A program made the translations under genes and the position numbers. The notes below the pieces were generated by a model that was given only the letters and a program-made list of their open reading frames with translations, was not told where the DNA came from and did not search any database. 55,093 bases of DNA from Clostridia bacterium (lineage in GTDB: Bacteria > Bacillota > Clostridia > TANB77 > CAG-508). This document shows positions 25,660 through 34,763 of the stretch, piece by piece (position 1 is the stretch's first letter; each line of letters opens with the position of its first letter). The DNA lies in assembly GCA_017410505.1 (NCBI GenBank), contig JAFQQR010000024.1:1-55093 (forward strand), read 5' to 3'.

Positions 25660-27474
25660 ATGAATAATGAGAAAATAAGAAATATTGCGATAATTGCACA
25701 CGTTGACCACGGAAAAACAACATTAGTAGACGCATTATTAAGACAAAGTAATATATTCAGAGAAAATGAACAAGTTCAAGAAAGAGTTATGGATTCAAAT
25801 GATCAAGAAAAAGAGAGGGGAATTACAATTCTTTCCAAAAATACATCAGTAATGCATGGAGATGTTAAGATAAATATAGTAGATACACCTGGACATGCTG
25901 ATTTTGGTGGAGAGGTTGAAAGAGTTTTAAAAACAGTTGATGGTGTTGTACTTTTAGTTGATGCTTTTGAAGGAGCTATGCCTCAAACAAGAGAGGTTTT
26001 AAAAAAATCATTAGCTTTAGGTTTAAAACCAATAGTTGTTATAAATAAAATAGATAGACCAGGAGCAACTCCTGAAAAAGTTGTCGACCAAGTAATCGAG
26101 TTATTTATAGAATTAGATGCAACAGATGAACAATTAGAGTTTCCAGTTGTATATGCATCTGCAAAAAATGGAATTGCAAAAATGGATTTAGCAGATGAAA
26201 CAACAGATTTAACATGTTTATTTGAAACAATAATAAATACAATTAGTGCTCCAAATTGTGATGAAGAAGGTCCTGCACAAATGTTAGTTTCAAACATAGA
26301 TTATGATGATTATGTTGGAAGAATTGCAGTAGGAAGAGTTGAAAGAGGAGTAATAAAAACAGGTATGCCTGTTGCAATCTGTGGTAAAGAAGATAAAATA
26401 ACACAAGGAAGAATTGCTAAGGTATATACACATGTTGGATTAAATAAAGTTGAAGTTGAAGAAGGAAAAGCAGGAGATATAATCGAACTTGCAGGTCTTG
26501 CTGATATTAATATAGGAGACACAATATGTGACTTCAATAACCCAGAAAAAATACCATTTGTAGATATAGATGAACCAACAGTATCTATGACATTTAGTGT
26601 AAATAATGGACCATTTGCTGGAAAAGAAGGACAATTTATTACATCAAGACATATTAGAGATAGATTGTTTAAAGAATTAGAAAGAAATGTATCTTTAAGA
26701 GTAAAAGAAACAGATACACCAGATGCATTCGAAGTATCAGGAAGAGGAGAACTTCATTTATCAGTATTAATCGAAACAATGAGAAGAGAAGGATTTGAAC
26801 TTTTAGTTTCAAGACCAAAAGTTATATTTAAAGAAATAGATGGAGTAAAATCTGAACCAATTGAATTATTAGTTGTAAATGTACCAGATGATTGCGTAGG
26901 AAATGTTATAGAAAAATTAGGAAGAAGAAAAGCTGAAATGGTAAATATGGAACCTGCAGAAGCTGGACATACAAAAATAGAATTTAAAATACCAGCAAGA
27001 GGATTAATTGGTTATAGAACTGAATTCCTTACAGATACAAAAGGTGAAGGAACAATGAACCATATATTTGATTCATATGAACCATATAAAGGAGATATCC
27101 AAGCTCGTGTTAGAGGAACAATAATAGCATTTGAACCTGGAAAATCAGTAACATATGGATTATACAATGCTCAAGATAAAGGTGATTTATTTATAGGAGC
27201 AGGTGTAGAGGTTTATGAAGGAATGATAGTTGGTTTGAATTCTAGAGGAGAAGATTTGGCTATAAATGTATGTAAAGAAAAACATTTAACAAATACTAGA
27301 GCATCTGGTTCAGATGAAGCTTTAAGATTAGTTCCACCAATTCAAATGTCTTTAGAGAAGGCTATTGAATTTATACAAGATGATGAATTAGTAGAGGTTA
27401 CACCTAAATCTATTAGATTGAGAAAGAAAATATTAGATTCTAAAGAAAGAGAAAGAGCTAATAGAAATAAATAG
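25660..27474 (+). CDS. typA: Ribosome-associated translational GTPase TypA/BipA
   Basis: 604 aa, EF-G-like GTPase that helps ribosome assembly under stress. G1 AHVDHGKT is at residues 13-20, switch [10 protein letters not shown] and G4 NKID follow, with RGITI of switch I intact. Domains II, III and V ([20 protein letters not shown], and [20 protein letters not shown]) and the TypA-specific C-terminal domain ([14 protein letters not shown]) are complete. It has its own promoter and a hairpin leader. SD AAAGGGG is 9 bp from ATG. Confidence 0.96.
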   Translation: MNNEKIRNIAIIAHVDHGKTTLVDALLRQSNIFRENEQVQERVMDSNDQEKERGITILSKNTSVMHGDVKINIVDTPGHADFGGEVERVLKTVDGVVLLVDAFEGAMPQTREVLKKSLALGLKPIVVINKIDRPGATPEKVVDQVIELFIELDATDEQLEFPVVYASAKNGIAKMDLADETTDLTCLFETIINTISAPNCDEEGPAQMLVSNIDYDDYVGRIAVGRVERGVIKTGMPVAICGKEDKITQGRIAKVYTHVGLNKVEVEEGKAGDIIELAGLADINIGDTICDFNNPEKIPFVDIDEPTVSMTFSVNNGPFAGKEGQFITSRHIRDRLFKELERNVSLRVKETDTPDAFEVSGRGELHLSVLIETMRREGFELLVSRPKVIFKEIDGVKSEPIELLVVNVPDDCVGNVIEKLGRRKAEMVNMEPAEAGHTKIEFKIPARGLIGYRTEFLTDTKGEGTMNHIFDSYEPYKGDIQARVRGTIIAFEPGKSVTYGLYNAQDKGDLFIGAGVEVYEGMIVGLNSRGEDLAINVCKEKHLTNTRASGSDEALRLVPPIQMSLEKAIEFIQDDELVEVTPKSIRLRKKILDSKERERANRNK

Positions 27475-27483
27475 AGATAGAGA

Positions 27484-27531
27484 GCAGAGGGAAGAAGTCA
27501 GATGTCTGACATCCGACCTCTGATTTCCAAC
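27484..27531. repeat. Palindromic GTCAGATGTC repeat, copy 1
   Basis: CAGAGG and CCTCTG enclose GTCAGATGTC/TGACATCCGAC, an almost perfect palindrome. Related sequence occurs at 36831 and 38563. It may also terminate typA transcription, but no T run follows. Confidence 0.6.
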
Positions 27532-27553
27532 CTCTAACATAGGGAGCGAAGTA

Positions 27554-28144
27554 ATGAATAAAGAAGAATTAGAAAAAATAAAGAAAAAAGCTCTGGAAGA
27601 GCATATACCCATAATAATGGATGATACTTTAGAAGTTATAGAAAAAGAATTAAAAAGTAATCCACCAAAAAGAATATTAGAAATAGGGACAGCAGTGGGA
27701 TATTCAGCAATATGTTTTTCAGAGTTTCTAGATGAAAATGGAAAAATTGATACAATAGAGAGAGATGAAGAAAGAATAAAAGAGGCTAAAATAAATATTA
27801 AAAATGTTGGAGTGGAAGAAAAAATAAATATCTATGAAGGTGATGCTGTAGAAATATTACCAACATTAAATGAAAAATATGATATGGTATTTATAGATGC
27901 AGCAAAAGGAAAATATCCATTTTTTCTACAACAAGCATTAAGAATGATAAATAAAAATGGAATAATTTTTGCAGATAATATTTTATATAAAGGATATGTT
28001 ATGAGTGATTATAATAAACATAAACAAAGAACAGCTGTAAGAAATTTGAGAGAATATATAAAAGAAGTATCTGAAAATCCAGATTTAGAAACAGAAATAT
28101 TGGAAGTTGGAGATGGACTTGCAATAAGCAAAATAAAGAAGTAA
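27554..28144 (+). CDS. SAM-dependent O-methyltransferase (COG4122/caffeoyl-CoA OMT-like)
   Basis: 196 aa Rossmann methyltransferase. Motif I is ILEIGTAVGYSAICFSEFL (residues 36-54), and then come KIDTIERDEERI (SAM ribose-binding acid) and the metal/substrate site VFIDAAKGKYPFFL and FADNILYKGYV, typical of the COG4122 family (YrrM in Bacillus is a member). The family includes tRNA hydroxyuridine methyltransferase TrmR, which uses hydroxylated tRNA made by TrhP-type U32 proteins; a U32 gene lies 1.4 kb downstream. This functional link is inference. Upstream SD GGGAG is weak. Confidence 0.85.
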   Translation: MNKEELEKIKKKALEEHIPIIMDDTLEVIEKELKSNPPKRILEIGTAVGYSAICFSEFLDENGKIDTIERDEERIKEAKINIKNVGVEEKINIYEGDAVEILPTLNEKYDMVFIDAAKGKYPFFLQQALRMINKNGIIFADNILYKGYVMSDYNKHKQRTAVRNLREYIKEVSENPDLETEILEVGDGLAISKIKK

Positions 28145-28168
28145 GATAAATTATCTTGCTTCTTTATT
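28133..28168. terminator. Bidirectional terminator between the O-methyltransferase and RelA-domain genes
   Basis: AAAGAAGTAAGATAA and TTATCTTGCTTCTTT form a stem; A and T runs flank both sides, and it covers the ends of both convergent genes. Confidence 0.75.
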
Positions 28169-29338
28169 TTGTTCTTTTTCAGTTTCTAAATTTATATTTC
28201 TTAGTTTTTTTCTTATTTGTTTAAATTCTATTCCTAAAAGATTTTCTAATTCATATTGTTCGGCTCTAAATTTTTCATATGTAATTGGACTTTTTTTAGA
28301 GTTTTCTAAATTCGAATGGTCATTTCTATCAGAATTGTAAAAATGATAGAAACGATTTTCTAAAGGAATATCTACTATAATAGGTTTTCCAAATTCGTCA
28401 GAAAAACAGCTTATTTCAGAATATATAGGAACTCTGTTAGTAGATAAATCATTTAATATTCTTGGTTTATATTTTTTATGAGCTATTTCTCCAGATGTTT
28501 TAGAAAGATTTTCCATATCAAAAGTTCTTATTTGAGTTTCGTATGTTAAGTCTTTATTATTTTTGTGTTCCATTAAAATATGTATAGATTCATAACCATT
28601 CTTTTTTGGATGTTTAATATAATCTTTAGTAATATATTCTTTATCAGAATTAGCAACATTTGGTTCAATATCTTTTTTCATTCTAAATTTTGTTTGAATT
28701 CTGAAATCATATAAAGCTTTTGCAACTTCATCACACATTCTTTTTAAATCTTGTTCATCTAGTGCATATAATTCTTTTAAAGCCTCTTCATTATTAGCAT
28801 ATTTTTCTTTTAAAAGATTTCTTTCTTCATTACCAGTATATTCTGAAAGTATAATTCTTTCAGCTATAATGTCATTGATATATGGATTTTTTCCTTCTAA
28901 TATATTTTCGTTTAATTTTCTAATATAGCTGTCATAAGACTTAGTTCTTATTTTTATATTAAATACTAATTCTGGAAAACGTTTTTGTAAGTATGCTCTT
29001 TCCATTGTTGCATATTTTTTGATTTCATCAACATAATCATTAATGTATAAGTTGTATCTATCTATTAATTCTTGATAGTCCTCTCTGTTATTTAGCGCTG
29101 AAAAATCAGTTGCTTTTAGTGGAAATTGAAATAATATATGTTGCTCAGTAGGAGAATCTTTTAGTTTTATGTTTAAATATTTATTATCATCTGATATCTG
29201 AGCTTGAACGTTTTCGGGCATAGGAAATAAACCTAATTTAGATAACAATAAATTAGTTGTATCAGATGTATTAAAAGATGAGCCATTAAGCGCTGGAACA
29301 TCTACATGTAATGTTTTTTTAAAGTTATTGTTTTTCAT
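28151..29338 (-). CDS. RelA/SpoT nucleotidyltransferase-domain protein
   Basis: 395 aa. The central part has the (p)ppGpp synthetase fold: IRTKSYDSYIRKL, INDIIAERIIL (Asp and Arg of the DxxGxR position), KDYIKHPKKNGYESIH (pyrophosphate-acceptor loop) and YETQIRTFDMENLS with HKKYK. There is no HD hydrolase, TGS or ACT domain. The flanks are unusual: about 110 residues before the domain and a C-terminal helix rich in K/E after it, so it is longer than small alarmone synthetases (about 210 aa). It may make an alarmone, but this is family inference. Start at the ATG after AGGAGGG. Confidence 0.78.
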   Translation of the reverse strand: MKNNNFKKTLHVDVPALNGSSFNTSDTTNLLLSKLGLFPMPENVQAQISDDNKYLNIKLKDSPTEQHILFQFPLKATDFSALNNREDYQELIDRYNLYINDYVDEIKKYATMERAYLQKRFPELVFNIKIRTKSYDSYIRKLNENILEGKNPYINDIIAERIILSEYTGNEERNLLKEKYANNEEALKELYALDEQDLKRMCDEVAKALYDFRIQTKFRMKKDIEPNVANSDKEYITKDYIKHPKKNGYESIHILMEHKNNKDLTYETQIRTFDMENLSKTSGEIAHKKYKPRILNDLSTNRVPIYSEISCFSDEFGKPIIVDIPLENRFYHFYNSDRNDHSNLENSKKSPITYEKFRAEQYELENLLGIEFKQIRKKLRNINLETEKEQNKEAR

Positions 29339-29505
29339 TAAATCCCTCCTATATAATTTATAACAGCACAAATAATATTATACCAAATATTGGCGGTAAA
29401 AGCAATAGATTTTTTGAAAATTATGTAAATCTAGGGTTATCATTCTGTTCTAAGCATATAGAGTAGTTGGAAAATGTTGCTATATAATAAATTTACATAT
29501 TGTAG

Positions 29506-29535
29506 TTGACAAAATAAGTATAAAGAGTATATATT
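29506..29535 (+). promoter_or_regulatory. Promoter of the U32 gene
   Basis: TTGACA at 29506-29511 and TATATT at 29530-29535, spacer 18 bp, about 37 bp before the ATG. Confidence 0.65.
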
Positions 29536-29571
29536 AGAATATAGAAAGTAAAAAATGAAGGGAAGAATAAA

Positions 29572-30801
29572 ATGAAAAAGATAGAATTATTAGCACCAGC
29601 AGGATCATTCGAAAAAGCGAAAACAGCATTTAGATATGGAGCAGATGCAGTATATTGTGGAACATCATCATTATCATTAAGAACAAGAGCAGATATGGAT
29701 AATGATGACTTAATAAAAACAATTAAATATGCACATAGTATTGGAAAAAAGGTACATGTAACATTAAATATTTTTGCATGGGATGAAAAATATGAAGAAA
29801 TAATAGAAATGGCAAAAATACTAAATGAAGTAAAACCAGATGCTATAATTGCCGCAGATGGTGGAGTTATAGAAACATTAAAGAAATATGCGCCAAATGT
29901 ACCAATACATGTGAGTACACAAGCAAATATAGTAAGTTTACATGATGCAAATTTCTGGTATAAAAATGGGGCTAAAAGAGTAATAATGGCAAGAGAAATA
30001 AATAAAGAACAATTAAAGTTCATTATGGAAAACAAACCAGAAGATTTAGAAGTAGAAATGTTTGGACATGGTTCAATATGTTTTGCTTTTTCAGGAAGAT
30101 GTTTTTTAAGTGATTTCTTATGTGGAAGAAGTGCGAATTTAGGAGATTGTGCTCAAAGTTGTAGATGGTCATATAATTTATATGCAGAAGAAAAAAATAA
30201 CCCAGGAGAACTTATGCCAATAGAAGAAAGTGAATATGGGACAAGTATATTTTCATCAAAAGATTTATGCTTAATAAAAGAAATACCAGAAATAATAGAT
30301 ATGGGAATAGATAGTTTAAAAATAGAAGGAAGATTAAAAACAGAATATTATATAGCAAGTGTAATAAATGTATATAGAAATGCGATTGATGATTATATGA
30401 GAGATCCGGAGAATTATGATTATACAAAATATTTAAAAGAAATAGAAAAAGTAAAAACAAGAGAATTTACAACATTTTATTTTAATGATAGAGATAATAA
30501 AGATGTACAAGATTTAAGTGGAAGACAATATAATGATCAATATGAATTTGGTGGAAAAATTATAGAATATAGTGAAGAAAAATCTATAATAGAGATAAAA
30601 AATAAATTAGCTGTTGGAGATATTATGGAGATAATAATTCCAAATCAACTTGAACCAGAAGTGTTTGAGATTGAAAAACTTTGGGATTATGAGACTGGAG
30701 AAGAAATTGATAGTGTGAGTCCAGGGGTTAAAGGGCAAAAGGTGTTTTTGAAGTTGCCAAATGAATGTGATAATGGTTGGATAATAAGAAGAAAAAAATA
30801 G
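29572..30801 (+). CDS. Peptidase U32 family protein (TrhP/YrrO-like)
   Basis: 409 aa. The N-terminal barrel begins ELLAPAGSFEKAKTAFRYGADAVYCG, and the U32 signature is EMFGHGSICFAFSGRCFLS followed by GRSANLGDCAQSCRW, giving four conserved Cys that bind an Fe-S cluster in tRNA hydroxylases of this family. The C-terminal part from about residue 300 is the U32 beta-barrel domain. Members TrhP/YrrN/YrrO make 5-hydroxyuridine at the tRNA wobble position, which fits the O-methyltransferase gene upstream. Protease activity is doubtful despite the family name. SD AAGGGAAG; own promoter. Confidence 0.88.
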   Translation: MKKIELLAPAGSFEKAKTAFRYGADAVYCGTSSLSLRTRADMDNDDLIKTIKYAHSIGKKVHVTLNIFAWDEKYEEIIEMAKILNEVKPDAIIAADGGVIETLKKYAPNVPIHVSTQANIVSLHDANFWYKNGAKRVIMAREINKEQLKFIMENKPEDLEVEMFGHGSICFAFSGRCFLSDFLCGRSANLGDCAQSCRWSYNLYAEEKNNPGELMPIEESEYGTSIFSSKDLCLIKEIPEIIDMGIDSLKIEGRLKTEYYIASVINVYRNAIDDYMRDPENYDYTKYLKEIEKVKTREFTTFYFNDRDNKDVQDLSGRQYNDQYEFGGKIIEYSEEKSIIEIKNKLAVGDIMEIIIPNQLEPEVFEIEKLWDYETGEEIDSVSPGVKGQKVFLKLPNECDNGWIIRRKK

Positions 30802-30876
30802 ATTAAGAAGAATGATTGTAGGGATTTTGAGACCTGTCCCCATATCCCTACAATCATTCTTCTTAATCTATTTTTT
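30793..30876. repeat. 33-bp perfect inverted repeat at a convergent gene junction
   Basis: Left arm 30793-30825 and right arm 30844-30876 are exact complements with an 18-nt loop containing GAGACCTGTCCCC. The arms include the stop codon of the U32 gene and reach the last codon of the convergent DUF4364 gene. The A/T ends make it usable as a bidirectional terminator, but it is far longer than needed. The loop resembles the GAGACAGTTGGGACAGT repeat family. Confidence 0.85.
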
Positions 30877-31423
30877 AATCTGCACTAGTATCTTCTAATA
30901 ATATATCCAAAATTTTAGGATAAATTTTAGAAGCATTCTTATTCCAATTATCAACAATTTTTTTAGCTCTATCACGAGAACCCGCAAAAGTTCGAACCTC
31001 AAAAATAGTTTCATTCTTTTCAATAATTTTACATTTAATAGTATAATCATTTTCATTTTTAGGAATAAATTCACTAATTATAGAAGTTTTATCAGAAATA
31101 GAAGAAAATTCTTTTTTAAAAACATTATCTGCTTTTAATTTTAATATTCCTGGTAATACATCAATTGTAAGAGAAAGTGCGCTTATTCCTTCGCTTGTTA
31201 TTCTTAGTACAGATTCTTCTTCATCTTTAGTGAATATTCCTACTAACTTTGAAGCTAATAAATCTGTTAAAACCTCTTTGAAATAAAAATAATTAACATC
31301 ATTTATTGAAGAGATAATTTTATATAAACCACCTTCTATAATACCATCAGATATTTGGTCTAATATATATAAAATTAAAACTTTATTCTCAGCTAAAGCA
31401 GTAGTATTATCTGAACTAGACAT
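30875..31423 (-). CDS. DUF4364-family winged-helix protein
   Basis: 182 aa. The start ENKVLILYILDQISDGI, then VNYFYFKEVLTDLLASKLVG and VLRITSEGISAL form a winged helix-turn-helix, and a C-terminal beta-rich region (YTIKCKIIEKNETIFEVRTF) follows. This matches the clostridial DUF4364 family of presumed transcription regulators, with no known target. No partner gene is adjacent on its strand. SD AAGGAGTG precedes the ATG. It is divergent from ldh (145 bp), so it might regulate ldh (inference only). Confidence 0.75.
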   Translation of the reverse strand: MSSSDNTTALAENKVLILYILDQISDGIIEGGLYKIISSINDVNYFYFKEVLTDLLASKLVGIFTKDEEESVLRITSEGISALSLTIDVLPGILKLKADNVFKKEFSSISDKTSIISEFIPKNENDYTIKCKIIEKNETIFEVRTFAGSRDRAKKIVDNWNKNASKIYPKILDILLEDTSAD

Positions 31424-31506
31424 TTTTATAACACTCCTTACTTTATTTATTTTTTGAAATTATATCATAAAAGATGGAAAAAGTAAAATATTTTGACAAT
31501 AAATGT

Positions 31507-31534
31507 TTGAAAAAATAAAAAACAGTTGTATAAT
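31507..31534 (+). promoter_or_regulatory. Promoter of ldh
   Basis: TTGAAA at 31507-31512 and TATAAT at 31529-31534, spacer 16 bp. A second TTGACA at 31493 is too far from this -10. Confidence 0.6.
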
Positions 31535-31568
31535 AAAATATGACAATAAAATTTAAGGAGGAATTTAT

Positions 31569-32525
31569 ATGAAAAAAGGAAAAGTAGTTTTAGTAGGAAC
31601 AGGATTTGTAGGAATGAGTATGGCGTATTCTATGTTAAATAGAGGTGGTGTTAATGAATTAGTATTAATAGATATAGATAAAGAAAAAACTATAGGAGAA
31701 CAGATGGACTTATCTCATGGATTACCATTTGCTCCACAAAAAATGGTAATAAAAGCAGGTGATTATGATGAATGTAAAGATGCACAAGTTGTTGTAATCA
31801 CAGCTGGAATAGCACAAAAACCAGGACAGACAAGATTAGAATTAGCAGAGACAAATACAAAAATAATGAAAAGTATTACAGAGAATATAATGGCAAGTGG
31901 ATTTGATGGAATCATAATTGTTGCTAGTAATCCGGTTGATTTAATGACATATGTTGTAGCAAAGGTATCTGGATTACCGAAAAATAGAGTATTAGGTTCA
32001 GGAACTGTTTTAGATACAGCGAGATTACGTTATATAATTTCAGGATATTTGAAAGTATCAAGTAAAAATATTCATGCATATATAATGGGAGAACATGGAG
32101 ATTCTTCATTTGTTCCATGGGAACATGCATATGTAGGATGTAAAAAAATAAAAGATGTAATGAAGGATAATAATTATCCAATAAAAAATTTAGAAAAGAT
32201 TCATCAAGATGTTGTAAATGCAGCATATGAAATTATAGATAAAAAGAAAGCAACATATTATGGAATTGGTATGGCTTTGAGTAAATTAGTAAAAGCAGTT
32301 TTGGATAATGAAAATTGTATTTTAACAGTTTCTACTTATTTAAAAGATGGAGAATATGGCCAAGATGATATTTATATAGGTGTTCCAGCAATTATAAATA
32401 GTAAAGGTGTTAGAGAATTGGTAAAACTGGAATTAAGTCAAGAAGAACAATCTAAGTTGGATAATAGTTGTAAAATTATAAAACATATGAGAGAAAAATC
32501 TATTGATAATATTATAGAAGGATAA
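31569..32525 (+). CDS. ldh: L-lactate dehydrogenase
   Basis: Reduces pyruvate to L-lactate with NADH in fermentation, 318 aa. The NAD-binding loop is VGTGFVGMSMAYSML (residues 9-23), followed by Asp at LVLIDIDKEK. Active-site motifs: GQTRLELAETN (mobile loop with Arg), VASNPVDLMTYV, GSGTVLDTARLRY with substrate Arg, and the catalytic His in MGEHGDSSFVPW. The Gln-Thr-Arg loop (QTR) supports LDH rather than malate dehydrogenase (which has RSD/RMD type). SD AAGGAGG is 6 bp from ATG; monocistronic with its own promoter and terminator. Confidence 0.93.
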   Translation: MKKGKVVLVGTGFVGMSMAYSMLNRGGVNELVLIDIDKEKTIGEQMDLSHGLPFAPQKMVIKAGDYDECKDAQVVVITAGIAQKPGQTRLELAETNTKIMKSITENIMASGFDGIIIVASNPVDLMTYVVAKVSGLPKNRVLGSGTVLDTARLRYIISGYLKVSSKNIHAYIMGEHGDSSFVPWEHAYVGCKKIKDVMKDNNYPIKNLEKIHQDVVNAAYEIIDKKKATYYGIGMALSKLVKAVLDNENCILTVSTYLKDGEYGQDDIYIGVPAIINSKGVRELVKLELSQEEQSKLDNSCKIIKHMREKSIDNIIEG

Positions 32526-32570
32526 GTTGCCTAAAAAGAATGCTCTTTTTGGGCAACTTATTTTTAATTA
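32522..32570 (+). terminator. Terminator after ldh
   Basis: ATAAGTTGCC and GGGCAACTTAT pair, with AAAAAGA and CTCTTTTT inside, followed by TTTTTAATT. Confidence 0.85.
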
Positions 32571-32611
32571 ACATAAAAATTTTAAAAAAGAGAGAAATTA
32601 CCAAAAACCTG

Positions 32612-32640
32612 TTGACATACGGACAAAAGCATTGTATAAT
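32612..32640 (+). promoter_or_regulatory. Main promoter of the S10-spc-alpha superoperon
   Basis: Perfect boxes TTGACA (32612-32617) and TATAAT (32635-32640) with a 17-bp spacer. No other promoter of this quality was seen before rplQ. Confidence 0.88.
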
Positions 32641-32649
32641 ATAGGAGCA

Positions 32650-32846
32650 TGAACTAAGCGGTGAAACTGAATGTGGCTACATACTTACGGAAAGTAGGGA
32701 TGGAGGGAACTTTAGTGGAGTATGTCATGGCAAAGACCAGGCGGTAAGATGATGCACACTTATCCCAGAATTATCATGCATATTTTGGGTTTTAATACAA
32801 GGTGATTTCAAAACACCAGAGTGCGTTTTAACTTGCCAAGGTAATT
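32650..32846 (+). promoter_or_regulatory. Long structured 5' leader of rpsJ
   Basis: Of the 430 bp between ldh and rpsJ, about 310 nt should be transcribed as leader. Visible pairings are ACATACT (32679) with AGTATGT (32719), TGATGCA with TGCAT, CCCA with TGGG near 32765-32790, and GGTGATTTCAAAACACC (32801-32817). No ORF with an SD is present. Position and size suggest an autoregulatory ribosomal-protein leader, but I cannot match it to a named Rfam family. The rest of the gap is repeat element R1 and the SD. Confidence 0.5.
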
Positions 32847-32920
32847 AAGTTAGCTGTTAGCGAAGAATGAGCGTTACAGATAACTTATGCAAACGAACGA
32901 CAGTGAGTTTGTAAACATTA
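32847..32920 (+). repeat. Ribosomal-operon two-hairpin element R1
   Basis: Stem AAGTTA/TAACTT (32847-32852 with 32881-32886), inner CTGT/ACAG and GC/GC, then tandem GA (32862-32863) opposite GA (32869-32870) closed by A-GAA-T. The second hairpin GCAAAC/GTTTGT follows the shared TTATGC, and the element ends in AAACATTA. It lies just before the rpsJ SD. Confidence 0.75.
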
Positions 32921-32955
32921 AAATAATTAAATTATATTAAGGAGGGAAAATTACA

Positions 32956-33282
32956 ATGGCAAACACAACAGTTGTAACAAGTGAAAAAATAAGAATAAGA
33001 TTAAAAGCTTATGACCATGTAGTTTTAGATCAGTCTGCTGAAAAGATAGTAGAAACAGCTAAAAAAACAGGAGCAAAAGTTTCAGGTCCTATTCCATTAC
33101 CAACACAGAAAGAAGTCGTAACAATATTACGTTCTCCACACAAATATAAAGATTCAAGAGAACAATTTGAAATGAGAACACATAAAAGAGTTATAGACAT
33201 TCTTTACCCAACACAAAAAACAGTTGATAGTCTAATGAAATTAGAATTACCAGCAGGTGTTGATATTGAAATTAAGCTATAG
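32956..33282 (+). CDS. rpsJ: 30S ribosomal protein S10
   Basis: 108 aa, binds 16S rRNA in the 30S head and also takes part in antitermination as NusE. Family blocks: [40 protein letters not shown] and the loop end [11 protein letters not shown]. First gene of the superoperon; the usual tuf/fusA/rpsL block is not upstream (ldh is). SD AAGGAGG is 9 bp before ATG. Its last codons overlap the first stem of element R2. Confidence 0.97.
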   Translation: MANTTVVTSEKIRIRLKAYDHVVLDQSAEKIVETAKKTGAKVSGPIPLPTQKEVVTILRSPHKYKDSREQFEMRTHKRVIDILYPTQKTVDSLMKLELPAGVDIEIKL

Positions 33283-33362
33283 TGTTAACGAGAGGTTTTG
33301 ACAAAAACATCGAGTGTTACAGTTAGCTTATGCAATCGACTGCAAGGAGATTGCAAACATTA
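33274..33362 (+). repeat. Ribosomal-operon two-hairpin element R2
   Basis: Stem AAGCTA/TAGCTT (33274-33279 with 33324-33329) starts inside rpsJ, includes its stop codon, and carries CGA...CGA around an extended inner hairpin GTTTT/AAAAC. The second hairpin is GCAATC/GATTGC (33332-33337 with 33349-33354), ending AAACATTA. About 120 further nt to rplC contain another GC-richer stem region (GCCAACGC, GGCGCTG). Confidence 0.7.
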
Positions 33363-33483
33363 AAAAAGAAAAATACAAATGCCAACGCATTTGCACACTG
33401 GCGCTGTAAAACAAAAATAAACAGCCTCAGCAAAAACCAAGCTGACATAAAAATGCCAGCCAATAGTTAGGAGGAAAATAAAA

Positions 33484-34119
33484 ATGAAAAAAGGAATAAT
33501 CGGAAGAAAAGTTGGAATGACACAAATCTTTGACGAAAAAGGAAATGTAATTCCAGTAACAGTTATAGAAGCTGGACCATGTGTAGTAGCACAAGTAAAA
33601 ACAGTGGAAACTGATGGATATGATGCTATACAATTAGGATTCGGTGAAGTAAAAGAAAAACATATAAACAAACCAGAAAAAGGACATTTTGCAAAAGCTG
33701 GTCTTGAAGCAAAAAAACACCTAAGAGAATTCAGATTAGAAACAGTTGAAGGTGTAAAAGTAGGAGACGAAGTAAAAGCAGATGTATTTGAAGCTGGAGA
33801 AAAAGTAGATGTTCAAGGAATATCTAAAGGAAAAGGATTCCAAGGTGTTATCAAAAGACATGGACAACACAGAGGACCAATGGGACATGGATCTATGTAT
33901 CATAGAAGACCAGGTTCAATGGGTGCTACATCAACACCAGGTAGAGTATTTAAGGGTAAAAAATTACCAGGACATATGGGAAGAGTTACAATTACAATAC
34001 AAAACTTAGATGTTGTAAGAGTAGACATGGACAAAAATGTAATATTATTAAAAGGTAGTGTTCCAGGAGCAAAAGGATCTATCTTAAAAATAAAATCAGC
34101 TGTAAAGGCTACTAAATAG
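33484..34119 (+). CDS. rplC: 50S ribosomal protein L3
   Basis: 211 aa, early 23S rRNA binding protein near the peptidyl transferase centre. [18 protein letters not shown] at the start, and the long central loop [23 protein letters not shown] with RRPGSMG are diagnostic. SD TAGGAGG. Normal length. Confidence 0.97.
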   Translation: MKKGIIGRKVGMTQIFDEKGNVIPVTVIEAGPCVVAQVKTVETDGYDAIQLGFGEVKEKHINKPEKGHFAKAGLEAKKHLREFRLETVEGVKVGDEVKADVFEAGEKVDVQGISKGKGFQGVIKRHGQHRGPMGHGSMYHRRPGSMGATSTPGRVFKGKKLPGHMGRVTITIQNLDVVRVDMDKNVILLKGSVPGAKGSILKIKSAVKATK

Positions 34120-34139
34120 AAGGAAGGAGGAAATACGAA

Positions 34140-34763
34140 ATGCCAAAAATAGATGTATATGATATAAAAGGTAAAAAAGTAAGTGACGTAGAATTAGCTG
34201 AAAGTGTATTTGGAATTGAACCAAATGAAGCTATAGTACATAGCGTTTTAGTAAACTATTTAGCTAATCAAAGACAAGGTACACAAAGTACAAAAACAAG
34301 AGCAGAAGTACGTGGTGGTGGTAGAAAACCATGGAGACAAAAAGGAACAGGTAGAGCAAGACAAGGAAGTATTAGAGCTCCACAATGGGTAAAAGGTGGT
34401 ATAGCTTTAGGTCCAAAACCTCGTTCATACAAATATACTGTTAATAAAAAAGAAAGAAGATTAGCAATAAAATCATTATTAAGTTCTAAAGTATTAGAAA
34501 AAGAATTAACAGTTGTTGATAAATTAGAATTATCAGAAATCAAAACAAAAACAATGGTAAAAGCGTTAGCAGATTTAAAAGTTGAAGGAAAAACATTAAT
34601 CGTTTTAGCTGATAAAAATGAAAATGTTTTAATGTCATCAAGAAATATCGAAGGAGTTAAAACAATTTTATTAAACAACATAAATGTATTTGATTTATTA
34701 AAATACAATAACTTAGTTTTACCTCTAGAAACTGTTAAGAAAATAGAGGAGGTGTACGCATAA
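34140..34763 (+). CDS. rplD: 50S ribosomal protein L4
   Basis: 207 aa, exit-tunnel protein, and in enterobacteria the regulator of the S10 operon. The tunnel loop TKTRAEVRGGGRKPWRQKGT (about residues 45-65) followed by GRARQGSIRAPQWVKGG is conserved. SD AAGGAGG. Its stop overlaps the rplW start (TAATG). Confidence 0.97.
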   Translation: MPKIDVYDIKGKKVSDVELAESVFGIEPNEAIVHSVLVNYLANQRQGTQSTKTRAEVRGGGRKPWRQKGTGRARQGSIRAPQWVKGGIALGPKPRSYKYTVNKKERRLAIKSLLSSKVLEKELTVVDKLELSEIKTKTMVKALADLKVEGKTLIVLADKNENVLMSSRNIEGVKTILLNNINVFDLLKYNNLVLPLETVKKIEEVYA

